NCBI RefSeq assembly: GCF_031180885.1
Contig: NZ_JAPSLK010000001.1
Span: forward strand, 25,004 to 89,003
Direction of reading: 5' to 3'
DNA from: Saccharothrix sp.
GTDB lineage: Bacteria > Actinomycetota > Actinomycetes > Mycobacteriales > Pseudonocardiaceae
Length of the DNA stretch: 64,000 nt
Under the pieces are notes generated by a model. The model saw only the letters and a program-made list of their open reading frames with translations, was not told the origin of the DNA and did no database searches. The position numbers were made by a program, and so were the translations under genes. Positions 8,994 to 17,936 of this stretch are shown piece after piece. The number at the start of each line of letters is the position of its first letter. The first letter of the stretch is position 1.

Positions 8994-9458
8994 TTGATCA
9001 CCACTGATCGTCTCGACCTGCCCGCGTGGACCGACGCCGACCTCGCCGCCGTCGCGGCGGGCACCCGGCTCGACCACTGGGCGCCCGACTTCCCCGCCGA
9101 CGGCGACCGCGTCATCGCCGGTCTGGTCGCCGACCGGCCGGAATGGCGCGGCGAGTTCGGCCACCGCCTGCTCGTGGAACGCGCCACCGGCCTGGTCGTC
9201 GGCTCGATCGGCCTGTTCTGGCCGCCGTCCGACGGCCGCCTGGAGATCGGCTACGGCGTAGTTCCGTCACGCCGGGGCATCGGGTACGCGACCGAGGCCA
9301 CCCGGGCGCTGGCGTCGTACGCCCGCACCGCGCCGGGTGTGACCGTCGTCCACGCGGGCGTCGACCCGGCCAACCCGGCGTCGGTCCGCGTGCTGGTGAA
9401 GGCGGGCTTCACGCTCGTCGACGCCGGCGCGGAAGTCCACCGGTACGAGTTCATCTAG
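8994..9458 (+). CDS. GNAT family N-acetyltransferase (RimJ/RimL type)
   Basis: A 154-residue acetyltransferase of the RimJ/RimL subgroup. It has the N-terminal '[16 protein letters not shown]', the central '[10 protein letters not shown]', '[20 protein letters not shown]' (acetyl-CoA pyrophosphate loop) and a C-terminal '[13 protein letters not shown]'. Substrates of such proteins range from ribosomal protein N-termini to amino acids and antibiotics. It starts at TTG with GGAG about 8 bases upstream. The possible leader peptide in front suggests regulated expression. Confidence 0.88.
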   Translation: MITTDRLDLPAWTDADLAAVAAGTRLDHWAPDFPADGDRVIAGLVADRPEWRGEFGHRLLVERATGLVVGSIGLFWPPSDGRLEIGYGVVPSRRGIGYATEATRALASYARTAPGVTVVHAGVDPANPASVRVLVKAGFTLVDAGAEVHRYEFI

Positions 9459-9461
9459 GCG

Positions 9462-9498
9462 AAAGGCCCGGTGGCTCGTCGTGAGCCACCGGGCCTTT
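9462..9498. terminator. Bidirectional terminator between GNAT and L,D-transpeptidase genes
   Basis: AAAGGCCCGGTGGCTC (9462-9477) pairs perfectly with 9483-9498 around a 5-base loop. The A/T ends serve both converging genes. Confidence 0.9.
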
Positions 9499-9525
9499 CC
9501 GGGCGTTCAGAGCACGTTGGGCGTT

Positions 9526-10671
9526 CTAGAGCGCGGACATCGTCTGCCACTGCGCCCACGGGATCTGCCAGTCGTACCAGTCGTACTGGGCGGGCAGCGT
9601 GGTGATCGAGCCGGTGACCTCCACCGGGTCGCCCACCAGGGCGCTGTCGTAGTAGGCCTTGGCGTCGGCCTCCAGCAGGTTCGCGCAGCCGTGGGAGGTG
9701 TTGGCGCGACCGATGTTGCCCGCGTTGTCGTTGTTCTCGTGGATGAACTCGCCGTGGTTGGAGAAGCGGACGGCCCACTTCTTCAGCACGTTGGTGTAGC
9801 CGTAGCGCGGGTTGTCGAAGCTGAACTGCGGGTCCTTCTGCATGACCACGAACGTGCCGTTCGGGGTGGTCAGCTCAGGGTCGTTGTCCCGGCCGAACGA
9901 CGCCGGGTAGCTGGCCACCTGCTGCCCGTCCCGCTCCACGACGAGCTGGTGCGACGGCGTGTGGATCTTCACGACCTGGTTGCGGCCGATGGTGAAGTCG
10001 CTGGTCACGTCCGCCTTGCCGAACGCGCCGCCGCCGTAGGGGACGCCGTAGAGCTTGGCCTCGACGTGCACCTTGGTGTTCGCGGGCCAGTACTTCTCGG
10101 GCCGGTAGTGCACCTCGCGGGAGTTCAGCCAGGCCCAGCTGCCCTTGACGTTCGCGGAGTTGGTGACGGTCAGCGCCTTCTCGGCGCCGGCGCGGTCGGC
10201 CACGTCCGCCTCGAACTTGACCATGATCGGGACGGCCACGCCGACGGTCTGGTCGTCGCCGGGGAACAGCGTCGCGCGGACCTGGGAGGCCGGGGTGAGC
10301 GTGGTGAACGCGCCCTTCAGCTCGACCTTCTTGCCGTCGGTGCCGGTCGCCTTGCCCGCGTAGGTGTAGCTCTTGCCGAAGCCCAGCGGCTCGGTGCTCG
10401 ACCAGGACTTCTTGTCGTCGGAGACCTTGCCCTCGACGGCCTTGCCCTCGGGGTTGGTCAGCGTGACCTGGTCGATGGTGCCCTCGGCGACGGTGACCCG
10501 GACCGGCTGGTTGACCGGCACGTCGGTCGCGCCGTCGGCGGGCGCGGTGGTGAACTTCGCCACCGGCGGCTTGTCGCCGCCCTCGGGCTTCGCCGACCCG
10601 GGCTCGACCTCGGCGGAGCACCCGACCAGCACGAGGCCCGCCACCAGCAGGGCCGTGACTCTCTTGCGCAC
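9526..10671 (-). CDS. L,D-transpeptidase lipoprotein with Ig-like domains
   Basis: Forms 3-3 cross-links in peptidoglycan. The 381-residue product has a signal peptide with lipobox LVLVGC and two Ig-like domains (roughly residues 40-230; 'VTLTNPEGKAVEG', 'KYWPANTKVHVEAKL'). A C-terminal YkuD catalytic domain carries 'HGEFIHENN' and the nucleophile in 'SHGCANL'. This is the layout of mycobacterial LdtMt2-type enzymes. GTG at 10671 is preceded by GGGAGG at good spacing. It diverges from the SDR gene at 10750. Confidence 0.94.
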   Translation of the reverse strand: MRKRVTALLVAGLVLVGCSAEVEPGSAKPEGGDKPPVAKFTTAPADGATDVPVNQPVRVTVAEGTIDQVTLTNPEGKAVEGKVSDDKKSWSSTEPLGFGKSYTYAGKATGTDGKKVELKGAFTTLTPASQVRATLFPGDDQTVGVAVPIMVKFEADVADRAGAEKALTVTNSANVKGSWAWLNSREVHYRPEKYWPANTKVHVEAKLYGVPYGGGAFGKADVTSDFTIGRNQVVKIHTPSHQLVVERDGQQVASYPASFGRDNDPELTTPNGTFVVMQKDPQFSFDNPRYGYTNVLKKWAVRFSNHGEFIHENNDNAGNIGRANTSHGCANLLEADAKAYYDSALVGDPVEVTGSITTLPAQYDWYDWQIPWAQWQTMSAL

Positions 10672-10736
10672 TTCGACCTCCCGAACGAAAGGACGCCCAC
10701 TGCGGCTTCCGGTGCTGGTGACTCGCGTCACAAGCC

Positions 10737-10749
10737 TAGGATCTCCGCT
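10737..10749 (+). promoter_or_regulatory. -10 of leaderless SDR gene
   Basis: TAGGAT at 10737-10742 lies 7 bases before the GTG. A 14-base palindrome-like sequence (GTGACTCGCGTCAC) lies just upstream at about 10718-10731. Confidence 0.5.
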
Positions 10750-11481
10750 GTGACCCGTCCTATCGCAGTAGTCACCGGAGCCAGCGCGGGAATCGGCGAG
10801 GCCACCGCGCGCAGGCTCGCCGCCGAGGGCTTCCACGTCGTGCTCGGCGCCCGACGGCTCGACCTCCTCAAGACTATCGCGGACGACGTCGACGGCACGG
10901 CGGTCGAGCTGGACGTGACCTCCGCCGAGTCGGTGTCGGCCTTCCTGGACGCCGTGCCGTCCGCCCGGGTGCTCGTGAACAACGCGGGCGGGGCGCGCGG
11001 GCTGGACCCGGTGGCGTCCGCGGACGAGGACGACTGGCGGTGGATGTGGGAGACCAACGTCCTGGGCACGCTGCGGGTGACCAAGGGCCTGCTGCCGAAG
11101 TTGATCGAGTCCGGTGACGGGCACATCGTGACCGTGACGTCGGTGGCCGCGTACGAGGCGTACGACAACGGGTCGGGGTACACGTCGGCGAAGCACGCCC
11201 AGTCGGCGCTGCACCGGACGTTGCGCGGGGAGCTGCTCGGGCAGCCGGTGCGGATCACCGAGGTGCTGCCGGGCATGGTGGAGACGGACTTCTCGGTGAA
11301 CCGGTTCGGGGGCGACGCGGAGCGGGCGGCGGCGGTGTACGCGGGCGTGGAGCCGTTGACGGCGGACGACGTCGCGGACGTGATCGCGTTCGCGGTGACC
11401 CGGCCGTCGCACGTGAACCTGGACCAGATCGTCATGAAGCCGCGGGCGCAGGCGTCCGCGACCCGGGTGCACCGGTCCTAA
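10750..11481 (+). CDS. Short-chain dehydrogenase/reductase
   Basis: A classical 243-residue SDR: cofactor loop TGASAGIGEA, 'LVNNAGGARG', catalytic Ser in 'TVTSVAAYEAYDNG' and YTSAK as the YxxxK pair. Resembles the YdfG-type 3-hydroxy acid dehydrogenases. The -10 box at 7 bases from the GTG and absence of a ribosome site suggest a leaderless message. Its stop overlaps the stop of the converging protease gene. Confidence 0.92.
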   Translation: MTRPIAVVTGASAGIGEATARRLAAEGFHVVLGARRLDLLKTIADDVDGTAVELDVTSAESVSAFLDAVPSARVLVNNAGGARGLDPVASADEDDWRWMWETNVLGTLRVTKGLLPKLIESGDGHIVTVTSVAAYEAYDNGSGYTSAKHAQSALHRTLRGELLGQPVRITEVLPGMVETDFSVNRFGGDAERAAAVYAGVEPLTADDVADVIAFAVTRPSHVNLDQIVMKPRAQASATRVHRS

Positions 11482-12440
11482 GTGGACGGTTTCGGCGCGA
11501 TCAGGTCGACGTCGAGCTGGTCGAGGACGTCGGCGATCGGGTTGGCGAAGCCGCGCTTGTCGCTGCCGCCGCAGTAGAGGCCGACCACCCGGTTGTCGTC
11601 GTCCAGCAGCACCGCGCCCGAGTCGCCGTGGTCCGCGAACGGCCCTTCGACCCGGATCTGGTTCTTCAGGGTGCGCACGCCGAGGCCCGCGCCGAAGTCG
11701 AGCGTGATGGTCGCGTCGGTGGAGGCGATCACGCCTTCCGTCAGCGCGGTGGTCCGGCCGCGCTTGCGCACCCGTTGCCCGATCTTGGCTTTGCCTTGTC
11801 CCGCAACGGGTCCGACCCCGAACACCTCCGGGCGGACGCGCGGGGTGGTGAGCAGGATCGCGGCGGCGTCGACACTTCCGGCCAGCGCGGCCCGGGCCAG
11901 GACGCCGATCTGGTCGCGGTAGGGGTGGCCGCCGTCGACCCGGGAGGGGTGGACCATCGGGTCGCCCACCGCCCAGGCGTCGTCCACGCAGGCCACGTGG
12001 AAGGCGGTCAGGGCCATGGTCCGCCGCCGGTTCCGGGGGGTGACCAGCGCGCCGAGGGTCCCCGCGACCAGGTAGTCGTCCGCCTCCGGCACGTCCGGCG
12101 GCACGAACCGGATCGCCCGACTCGGCCCGATCCCGATGCCGCCTGCCAGCACGTCGTGCCGCTCGGCGCCGCTCACGCCTTCCGGGGAGGCCAGGGTGTG
12201 GTGCGGGTAGAAGACGTCCTCGACGACATCCGTTGGCACACCGAGGACTTCGGACGGAATGGTGAACTGCGCCGCCCCTTTCTTCTCCCGCACGAACACC
12301 ACGACCGCCGGCACCCCGGTCTCGACCCCGCGCACCACCTTCTCCCCGACGTCCACCCCGACAACTCCCGGCCGGCTGAGAAAGTCGCCCTCCACCAACC
12401 GCTTGACGGCCAAAACCACCCCACGCCCGCCGCCCACCAT
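11478..12440 (-). CDS. Trypsin-like serine protease, Nal1-type
   Basis: A 320-residue protein with the active-site serine in 'ADHGDSGAVLLDDD' (about residue 280) and a candidate histidine in 'ALTAFHVACVDD'. The chymotrypsin-like core sits at the C-terminal end, preceded by a domain with 'GVDVGEKVVRGVETGVPAVVVF'. No signal peptide is seen, so it is probably cytoplasmic. It resembles the NAL1-type proteases found in plants and bacteria. GAGG precedes the ATG. The natural substrate is unknown. Confidence 0.75.
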   Translation of the reverse strand: MVGGGRGVVLAVKRLVEGDFLSRPGVVGVDVGEKVVRGVETGVPAVVVFVREKKGAAQFTIPSEVLGVPTDVVEDVFYPHHTLASPEGVSGAERHDVLAGGIGIGPSRAIRFVPPDVPEADDYLVAGTLGALVTPRNRRRTMALTAFHVACVDDAWAVGDPMVHPSRVDGGHPYRDQIGVLARAALAGSVDAAAILLTTPRVRPEVFGVGPVAGQGKAKIGQRVRKRGRTTALTEGVIASTDATITLDFGAGLGVRTLKNQIRVEGPFADHGDSGAVLLDDDNRVVGLYCGGSDKRGFANPIADVLDQLDVDLIAPKPST

Positions 12441-12708
12441 GACGACCTCCAACAGGGACCTCTGCCTTCCATGAAACGCGCGGGGTGAGGTTTCGTCACA
12501 CTTGGTCACCCGTTCGGCCGTTCGGCGGCGCGGGTGGGGCGGGGTTGCCGCGGTGGGCCGGGGTGCCGGGGTGGGCATTGCAGCAGCGCGGCGGCAGCGG
12601 CGCGACAAGGCGGCACAGCAGCAGCGGCGGCGGGCGCGGCGGGCGCGGCGGCCGGCAAGGGCCTAGGTCGCGGGGTGGTGGTGAGGGGTGGGGGTTTGAG
12701 GGAGGGGG

Positions 12709-13788
12709 TTAGAGGGTGCAGTTGATCAGGACGGGTTCGGGGTGGAGTTCTACGCCGAAGGTTGTTCGGACGCCGTCTCGGACTTCCCGGGCCAGGTCCA
12801 GCAGGTCCTCGGTGCTCGCCCCGCCCCGGTTGGTCAACGCCAGGGTGTGCTTGCCCGACAGGGCCACCCGCCCCCCCGGACCCCGGTGCCCCCTGGTGAA
12901 GCCGGCGCGTTCGATCAGCCACGCCGCCGACAGCTTGCTCATGCCCGCACCACCCGGGTACGTCGGAACGTCGACGTGCCTGCCCAGCCGCTCGGCGATG
13001 CGGATCAGCACGCCGGACAGGGTCGACTCGTCCAAGACCGGGTTGGTGAAGAACGAACCGGCGCTCCACGTGTCGTGGTCCGCCGGGTCCAGGACCATGC
13101 CCTTGCCGCGGCGCAAGTCCAGGACCGCCTTGCGGGCCGCGTCGGCCGGTACGCGGTCGCCCTGGGACACGCCCAGGACGCGCGCGAGTTCGGCGTAGCG
13201 GATAGGCGCCGACTGGCCGCCGGAGGTCAGGGCGAACCTCGCCCGCAGCACCACGGCCTGGTCGGTGCCCTTCAGGATGCTGGTCCGGTACGCCAGGCCC
13301 AGGTCGTGCGCGGGGACCTGGTGGACGCGGCCGGTGCGGCGGTCCAGCAAGTCCACCGAGGTCAGGACCTGGGAGATCTCCACGCCGTACGCGCCGACGT
13401 TCTGGACCGGGGTCGCACCCACCAAGCCGGGGATGCCGGACAGGCACTCCAGGCCGCCCAAGCCCTGCGCCACGGCCTCGGCCACGACCGAGTCCCAGTC
13501 CTCGCCCGCCTCGACGGTCAACTGCACCAGACCGTCGCCCAACGGGTCCAGCCGGCGGCCGCGCGTCCCCACCTGGACGACCGTCCCGGCGAAGCCCGTG
13601 TCGGACACCACCAGGTTCGAGCCGCCGCCCAACAGCAGCAGCGGTTCGCCGGAGGCGTCCAGCGCGCGCACGGTCTCGACCAGCTCGGCGGCCGTCGTGG
13701 CGCGCACGAAACGGGCCGCGGGGCCGCCTAGCCGCAGCGTGGTGTGCTCGGCCAGCCGCACGTGGGTGCTGGACAGCGGGGTGGTCAC
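12709..13788 (-). CDS. murB: UDP-N-acetylenolpyruvoylglucosamine reductase
   Basis: MurB reduces UDP-GlcNAc-enolpyruvate to UDP-MurNAc with FAD and NADPH, the second committed step of peptidoglycan synthesis. The product shows the FAD-binding 'LLGGGSNLVVSD', 'GLECLSGIPGLVGATPVQNVGAYG', 'AYRTSILKG' and the catalytic 'SAGSFFTNPV', with C-terminal 'HPEPVLINC'. About 359 residues, as usual. GTG at 13788 is preferred because TACCGT (13797-13802, minus strand) lies 8 bases upstream; TTG 13797 and ATG 13815 are also in frame. It is divergent from DUF2505. Confidence 0.95.
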   Translation of the reverse strand: MTTPLSSTHVRLAEHTTLRLGGPAARFVRATTAAELVETVRALDASGEPLLLLGGGSNLVVSDTGFAGTVVQVGTRGRRLDPLGDGLVQLTVEAGEDWDSVVAEAVAQGLGGLECLSGIPGLVGATPVQNVGAYGVEISQVLTSVDLLDRRTGRVHQVPAHDLGLAYRTSILKGTDQAVVLRARFALTSGGQSAPIRYAELARVLGVSQGDRVPADAARKAVLDLRRGKGMVLDPADHDTWSAGSFFTNPVLDESTLSGVLIRIAERLGRHVDVPTYPGGAGMSKLSAAWLIERAGFTRGHRGPGGRVALSGKHTLALTNRGGASTEDLLDLAREVRDGVRTTFGVELHPEPVLINCTL

Positions 13789-13796
13789 GGGCGTCA

Positions 13797-13813
13797 ACGG
13801 TAGCCTCCGCGGC
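13797..13813. promoter_or_regulatory. Overlapping divergent -10 boxes of murB and DUF2505
   Basis: TACCGT on the minus strand (13802-13797) serves murB, and TAGCCT on the plus strand (13801-13806) serves the DUF2505 gene, 7 bases before its ATG. The hexamers share two base pairs, so the two promoters should exclude each other. Confidence 0.5.
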
Positions 13814-14311
13814 ATGGCACGCCGCATCGAGCACCTGACGACGTCCCGCTGGCCCGCCGCGGACGTCTACTCCGCCCTCGTCGACGAGTCCTACCTGCGC
13901 GACCGGCTCGACGTCCTCGGCGGCACCGGCGCCGCGCTCCTCGCGTTCGACAAGGCCGACGGCACCACGTCCTACCAGCTCAAGCAGGGTGTGCCCGCGG
14001 ACAGGCTGCCGTCCATGGCACGCGGTGTGCTGGGCGGCGACCTGGTCATCACCCGGTCCGAGTCGTGGACCGACGCCGGCTACACCGGCACGGTCGAGGT
14101 GACCCTCGACGGCGTCCCGGGCCGCCTCGACGGCACGATCACCATCGCCGACGCCGCCGGCGGTGGGAGCGAACTCACCCTCGTGGGTCAGGTCAAGGTG
14201 AGCATCCCGCTCATGGGCGGCAAGCTGGAGTCGCTGATCGCCGAGCAGGTCGCCCTCCTGCTGGACAAGGAAACCGAGTTCACCTCCGAATGGCTCGCGC
14301 GCCGCGCCTAG
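13814..14311 (+). CDS. DUF2505 (SRPBCC-like) protein
   Basis: A 165-residue actinobacterial DUF2505 protein with a START/Bet v1-like pattern: 'EHLTTSRWPAADVYSALVDE' at the N-terminus, alternating strands ('GTVEVTLDGVPGRLDGTITI') and a C-terminal helix. Members are thought to bind hydrophobic ligands; none is well characterised. It overlaps the following methyltransferase gene by 22 bases. Confidence 0.82.
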   Translation: MARRIEHLTTSRWPAADVYSALVDESYLRDRLDVLGGTGAALLAFDKADGTTSYQLKQGVPADRLPSMARGVLGGDLVITRSESWTDAGYTGTVEVTLDGVPGRLDGTITIADAAGGGSELTLVGQVKVSIPLMGGKLESLIAEQVALLLDKETEFTSEWLARRA

Positions 14312-15093
14312 CGGCGGGCCGGGCCCGTGCGCTCGGTCTGCCGACTCGTGGGACCACCAACCCCAACCGGCTCCGCCGCGTCGACCGGTGGGTGGAACAC
14401 GCCTACGGTTCACTTGTTCAACAATCCGACGATCCTTTTGTGGTCGACCTCGGGTACGGGTCGTCGCCGGTCACGACCGTGGAGATGGCCTCCCGGTTGC
14501 GCCACCTGAACCCCAAGCTGCGGGTGCTGGGGCTTGAGCTGGACGCCGAGCGGGTCGCGGCGGGTGAAGCGGTGGCTGATCCGCCGTGGCTGGAGTTCCG
14601 GCGCGGAGGGTTCGAGTTGGCCGGGCGGCGGCCACTGGTGCTGCGTGCGTTCAACGTCCTTCGCCAGTACACGGAGGAGCAGGCCGCCGAGGCGTGGGCG
14701 ACGATGGTCGGCCGGCTCGCGCCGGGCGGTGTGCTGGTCGAGGGGACGTGTGACGAGATCGGGCGGCGGTGCTCGTGGGTCGCGCTGACGGCGGAAGGGC
14801 CGCAGACCTTCACGCTGTCGTGCCTGCCGAAGGACATCGAGACCCCGGGCGACCTCGCCGAACGGCTGCCCAAGGCGCTGATCCACCGCAACGTCCCCGG
14901 CGAACGCGTCCACGCCCTGCTCACCGAACTCGACGCGTGCTGGGCCACCGCCGCGACCTTCGCCCCCTTCGGCCCCCGCGCCCGCTGGGTCGAAGCGGTC
15001 CGGCTGCTCACCGCCCGCTGGCCGGTGCTGGACGACCGGAAGCGCTGGCGGCTCGGCGAGGTCACCGTGCCGTGGGAGTCGGTGCGCCCCTGA
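14290..15093 (+). CDS. Class I SAM-dependent methyltransferase
   Basis: A 267-residue protein with the motif I-like 'VVDLGYGSSPVTTVEMA', motif II 'LRVLGLELDAERV', and 'LVLRAFNVLRQYTEEQAAEAW', as in a conserved actinobacterial methyltransferase family of unknown substrate. The ATG lies inside the DUF2505 gene, which indicates a coupled operon. Confidence 0.8.
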   Translation: MARAPRLAAGRARALGLPTRGTTNPNRLRRVDRWVEHAYGSLVQQSDDPFVVDLGYGSSPVTTVEMASRLRHLNPKLRVLGLELDAERVAAGEAVADPPWLEFRRGGFELAGRRPLVLRAFNVLRQYTEEQAAEAWATMVGRLAPGGVLVEGTCDEIGRRCSWVALTAEGPQTFTLSCLPKDIETPGDLAERLPKALIHRNVPGERVHALLTELDACWATAATFAPFGPRARWVEAVRLLTARWPVLDDRKRWRLGEVTVPWESVRP

Positions 15094-15141
15094 ACCCCGC
15101 CCGGCCCTGGCCCCCGACCGCCGCCGGCCCCCGCCCGGCCC

Positions 15142-15154
15142 TAGGCTCGGGTGG
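15142..15154 (+). promoter_or_regulatory. -10 of leaderless mycothiol-dependent enzyme gene
   Basis: TAGGCT (15142-15147) sits 7 bases before the GTG start at 15155. Confidence 0.5.
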
Positions 15155-15889
15155 GTGGAGCACCACGACTACCTCGCGCACGCCCGCGCCGAGTACCGGG
15201 CGATGCGCGCCGCCGTCCTCTCCGTCGGGCCGGACGCGCCGGTGCCGACGTGCCCCGGCTGGACCGTCCGCAAGCTCGTCGACCACATCACCGGCGTGCA
15301 CTCGTGGGCCCTCAACGCCCTGCACACCCCCGCCGACGGCCCGCGCCCCAAGGCCTCCCCGCGCCCGCAGGACTGGGACGAGCTGCTCACCTGCTGGGAC
15401 GACCGGTTCACCGAGCTGGAGCGCCTGCTGGCGAGCCTCGACCCGGACACGCCCACGTGGACGTTCGTCGGCCCCAAGGCGGCCGGCTTCTGGGCCCGCC
15501 GGCAGGCCCACGAGATCGCGATCCACCGCCTCGACGCCGAGCACGCCGCCCACGGCCACGAGGTCCCGACCCTGTTGTACGACACCGAGTTCGCCGCCGA
15601 CGGCATCGACGAGTTCCTGACCCGAGTGGTGGTGCGCGCCGCGGAGGTGCACCCGATCGAGCGCGAGGGCCGGCTGCTGTTCCACGCCGCCGACGCGGGC
15701 CGTACGTGGGAACTCCGCATCGCCCCCGGCCAGGTCCCCGCCGCCGGGCCCCCTGTGGACTCCGCGACCAACGAGGACGCCACCGTCGCGGGCACCGCCG
15801 ACGCGGTCTACCGGGCCGCGTGGGGCAGGCCGAGCGGGGCCATCGTGTCGGGTGACAGGTCCCTGCTTGAGTCCCTGCCGCGACCGTGA
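15155..15889 (+). CDS. Maleylpyruvate isomerase-family mycothiol-dependent enzyme
   Basis: A 244-residue DinB/MDMPI-fold protein. The N-terminal four-helix bundle carries 'PTCPGWTVRKLVDHITGVHSW' (first metal-ligand His region), 'WARRQAHEIAIHRLDAE' (H-x3-E-x3-H-like metal site) and 'ATVAGTADAVYRAAWGR' in the C-terminal SCP2-like domain. Relatives use mycothiol as cofactor, and mshA is present in this window. The actual reaction is not predictable. Confidence 0.85.
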   Translation: MEHHDYLAHARAEYRAMRAAVLSVGPDAPVPTCPGWTVRKLVDHITGVHSWALNALHTPADGPRPKASPRPQDWDELLTCWDDRFTELERLLASLDPDTPTWTFVGPKAAGFWARRQAHEIAIHRLDAEHAAHGHEVPTLLYDTEFAADGIDEFLTRVVVRAAEVHPIEREGRLLFHAADAGRTWELRIAPGQVPAAGPPVDSATNEDATVAGTADAVYRAAWGRPSGAIVSGDRSLLESLPRP

Positions 15890-15902
15890 ATACTTCTGAA
15901 CC

Positions 15903-16772
15903 GTGGTAGAGCGACGCTACGTGATCACCTTCGGCTGCCCGGACCGCACCGGCATCGTGGCCCGGATCTCCTCGTTCCTGGCCGAGCACGGCGGCTGGAT
16001 CGTCGAGGCCGCCTACCACACCGACCCGACGACCAACTGGTTCTTCACCCGCCAGGAGGTCCGCGCCGACTCGCTGCCGTTCGGGGCCGAGGAGCTGCGC
16101 GCCCGGTTCGGGCAGGTCGCGCGGGAGCTGGGCGGGAACGCCAACTGGCGGATCAGCGACACCGGCGAGCGCAAGCGCGTGGTGATCCTGGTGTCCAAGG
16201 AGGGCCACTGCCTGTACGACCTGCTGGGCCGGGTCGCCTCGCACGAGCTGGACGTGGACGTGGCGGCGGTCATCGGCAACCACGCCGACCTGGCGGGCAT
16301 CACGCGGGCGCACGGCATCCCGTTCCACCACGTCCCGTTCCCGCCGAACGACCCCGAGGGCAAGCAGGCGGCGTTCGCGCAGCTGCGCCAGCTGGTGGAC
16401 GCGCACAAGCCGCACGCCGTGGTGCTGGCGCGGTTCATGCAGATCCTGCCGTCGGAGCTGTGCGCGGACTGGGCGGGGCGGGCGCTGAACATCCACCACA
16501 GCTTCCTGCCGTCGTTCGTCGGCGCGCGGCCGTACCACCAGGCGCACAGCCGGGGCGTGAAGCTGGTCGGCGCGACCTGCCACTACGTGACCGCGGACCT
16601 GGACCAGGGTCCGATCATCGAGCAGGACGTGATCCGCGTGGACCACACCGACTCGGTCCCGGACATGGTCCGCAAGGGCCGGGACATCGAGAAGGTGGTG
16701 CTGGCGCGCGGGTTGCGCTGGCACCTGGAGGACCGGGTCCTGGTGCACGGCAACCAGACGGTGATCTTCTAG
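15903..16772 (+). CDS. purU: Formyltetrahydrofolate deformylase
   Basis: PurU hydrolyses 10-formyl-THF to formate and THF, balancing one-carbon pools. Its 289 residues contain an N-terminal ACT domain ('GCPDRTGIVARISSFLAEHG') and a formyltransferase-fold domain: 'RVVILVSKEGHCLYDLL', 'NIHHSFLPSF' with the catalytic His, 'ARPYHQAHSRGVKLVGATCH' and 'DLDQGPIIEQD' with the catalytic Asp. GTG start only 13 bases after the preceding gene. Confidence 0.95.
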   Translation: MVERRYVITFGCPDRTGIVARISSFLAEHGGWIVEAAYHTDPTTNWFFTRQEVRADSLPFGAEELRARFGQVARELGGNANWRISDTGERKRVVILVSKEGHCLYDLLGRVASHELDVDVAAVIGNHADLAGITRAHGIPFHHVPFPPNDPEGKQAAFAQLRQLVDAHKPHAVVLARFMQILPSELCADWAGRALNIHHSFLPSFVGARPYHQAHSRGVKLVGATCHYVTADLDQGPIIEQDVIRVDHTDSVPDMVRKGRDIEKVVLARGLRWHLEDRVLVHGNQTVIF

Positions 16773-16814
16773 CGCACCGGTCGGGTTGACGGGGTCCGGA
16801 AGTAGGCTGCGGCC

Positions 16815-17936
16815 GTGCGCACCGAGATCACCTCCGCGGAGCAGGTTCGCGCCGCCGCCGACCTGCGCGGCGCGGTCCTCGTCGGGCTCGACCTGGGCGA
16901 CGACGACCTGCGGGTGCCGCTGGACGGCGCGCTGTTCCTCGGCTGCGTGCTGTCGCCGGCGACGCGGCGGCGGGCGGACGCGGCCGGGGCGCTGGTGTTC
17001 CCGGACATCCCGGACGTGCCGTACCAGGTCTACCGGTCGTCGCTGTACACGCCGGCGGAGCTGTTCACCGGGTTCGACCCGGAGCGTCCCGCGTCGTACG
17101 CCGACACCCCGGACGCCCGGATCTACCGGCACAGCAAGCAGCAGGGCCACCACCCGGACCCGTTGCACGCCCTCGCCGAGCGGCTGCACGACCACGCGAT
17201 CACGGAGGCGCTGGACGAGGTCCTGGACGGCGCGCGGGCCGCGGGGATGCGCGGCGGCAGCGCGTCGGTCGGTGAGGCGGGCGGCGCGCCGGTCGCGGTG
17301 ATGGGTGGGCACGCGTTGGGGCGCGACACGGCCGGCTACCGGCGGGCGGTCGAACTGGGCGCGCGGCTGGGCGAGGCCGGGTTCACGGTGCTCACCGGCG
17401 GCGGGCCGGGCGCGATGGAGGCCGTGCCGCTCGGGGTCCGGGTCGGTGTGGACGAGGGTGTGCTCAAGGACCTGGCGCGCGCGCCGAAGTTCGGCGGTGA
17501 CGCCGAGTCCATCGGCCGCTGGATCGCCGCGTGCCCGACCGACCTGCCGACGTTCGACCGGCCGCGCACGATCGGCATCCCGACCTGGTTCTACGGCCAC
17601 GAGCCGCCGAACCCCGCGTGCGAGCTGCACGCCAAGTACTTCGCCAACTCGGTCCGCGAGGAGGGCCTGCTGACCGTCGCCACCGGCGGTGTCGTGTACA
17701 CACCGGGCAGCGCGGGCACCGTCCAGGAGGTCTTCCAGGACTACACCCAGAACCACTACGGGTCGGTCGGTCCGGCCGCGCCGATGGTGTTCCTGGGCGA
17801 GGACTTCTGGGTCAACGAGGTCCCGGCCGCGCCCCTCGTGCGGCGGCTGGCGGCGGGGCGCGAGGCCGAGCGCTGGATCCTCGTCACGGACGACGTGGAC
17901 GAAGCGGTCGAGTTCCTGCGCGGTTACCCCGCTTGA
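16815..17936 (+). CDS. LOG-family-like Rossmann-fold protein
   Basis: A 373-residue protein whose second half contains 'GGGPGAMEAVPLGVRVG', the nucleotide-binding motif of LOG (cytokinin riboside 5'-monophosphate phosphoribohydrolase-like) proteins. The usual PGGxGTxxE catalytic motif reads PGSAGTVQE, so the second glycine is lost. An extra ~150-residue N-terminal domain distinguishes it from short LOG enzymes; proteins of this length are usually annotated only as Rossmann-fold nucleotide-binding. Its end overlaps the converging ybaK-like gene by 13 bases. Confidence 0.8.
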   Translation: MRTEITSAEQVRAAADLRGAVLVGLDLGDDDLRVPLDGALFLGCVLSPATRRRADAAGALVFPDIPDVPYQVYRSSLYTPAELFTGFDPERPASYADTPDARIYRHSKQQGHHPDPLHALAERLHDHAITEALDEVLDGARAAGMRGGSASVGEAGGAPVAVMGGHALGRDTAGYRRAVELGARLGEAGFTVLTGGGPGAMEAVPLGVRVGVDEGVLKDLARAPKFGGDAESIGRWIAACPTDLPTFDRPRTIGIPTWFYGHEPPNPACELHAKYFANSVREEGLLTVATGGVVYTPGSAGTVQEVFQDYTQNHYGSVGPAAPMVFLGEDFWVNEVPAAPLVRRLAAGREAERWILVTDDVDEAVEFLRGYPA

